Shown here: piece after piece, positions 63,934 to 64,000 of the stretch | Layout of the letters: each line of letters begins with the position of its first letter | How positions within the stretch are numbered: the first letter of the stretch is position 1 | NCBI GenBank assembly: GCA_964203275.1 | Contig: CAXNMF010000004.1 | Location: 248,001 to 312,000 of the forward strand | DNA length: 64,000 nucleotides | Direction of reading: 5' to 3' | DNA from: Ga0077527 sp945862135 | GTDB lineage: Bacteria > Pseudomonadota > Gammaproteobacteria > Burkholderiales > SG8-41 | Translations under genes and position numbers: made by a program | Notes under the pieces: model-generated | Databases searched by the model: none | Told to the model about the DNA's origin: nothing | What the model saw: only the letters and a program-made list of their open reading frames with translations

Positions 63934-64000
63934 ATGAAGAAAAATTCTTTTTATAAGAAATTAGGCTCCAAGTTATACAGACAGCTCACCAAGTTATCCG
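63934..64000 (+). CDS. Start of a further gene (partial, probably another secreted protein)
   Basis: 22 codons to the window end: MKKNSFYKKLGSKLYRQLTKLS. The basic start resembles the extended signal peptide of large exoproteins, and the same 118-bp element lies upstream as for the exoprotein gene. Identity cannot be settled from this fragment. Confidence 0.5.
   Translation, partial: MKKNSFYKKLGSKLYRQLTKLS

Overview
The window looks like a chromosomal segment of a GC-rich betaproteobacterium, probably Burkholderiales or a close relative. Pointers are a Burkholderiales-type SucC, two Bug-type (TctC) binding proteins, an FdsA-type formate dehydrogenase and a GFTLIE type IV pilin. The organism is inferred from protein resemblance only. 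About 19 single-base indels, mostly insertions, break otherwise intact conserved genes. I treat these as likely sequencing or assembly errors and annotate the affected genes across their full span.

Layout. 1-8.7 kb is housekeeping and envelope: 3' part of valS, an MFS exporter, a DUF4126 membrane protein, FecR and TusA-like proteins, a Ser/Thr kinase fused to a cyclic-nucleotide-binding domain, an M48 protease and moaC. 8.9-13.1 kb is a pilus/glycan block: pilin, O-antigen-ligase-like protein and a TPR glycosyltransferase. 13.9-25.4 kb is one leftward signalling operon: CHASE2 Ser/Thr kinase, PP2C phosphatase, FHA protein, CHASE2 adenylate cyclase, metallo-beta-lactamase phosphodiesterase, GAF-PilB/GspE ATPase, GAF-HD-GYP.

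25.7-45.6 kb is an oxalate/formate/C1 region: formyltransferase-like protein and frc; a cysteine-less Crp/Fnr regulator; oxc; a tctCBA uptake system; uspA; a TerC protein; an NhaD-like antiporter; fhs; fdsA; a fused fdsGB; sucCD. Four copies of a TTGAC-N4-(G/A)TCAA palindrome lie about 41.5-42.5 bp from -10-like hexamers upstream of frc, oxc, tctC and sucC. The regulator keeps the ExxSR recognition residues that read TTGA half-sites. I read this as one regulon for oxalate oxidation: uptake, CoA transfer, decarboxylation, formate oxidation to CO2 and NADH, or capture on tetrahydrofolate.

45.9-54.5 kb is mixed metabolism: a candidate small RNA with anti-Shine-Dalgarno motifs, CapA-like, enolase superfamily, threonine-synthase-like, SDR, quinone reductase, a Bug protein and an HpaI-type aldolase. 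At 54.6-55.1 kb two tRNA 3' halves (Met-type and Lys-type) mark an integration hot spot.

55.2-64 kb is accessory. It holds a short-Argonaute defence locus (SIR2-APAZ-MID-PIWI, apparently one chain interrupted by two indels). Convergent with it is a stand-alone reverse transcriptase preceded by tiny hydrophobic ORFs and hairpin-rich DNA. Then comes a two-partner-secretion exoprotein bracketed by two copies of a 118-bp, 93% identical structured element, the second of which precedes the start of another gene at the window edge.
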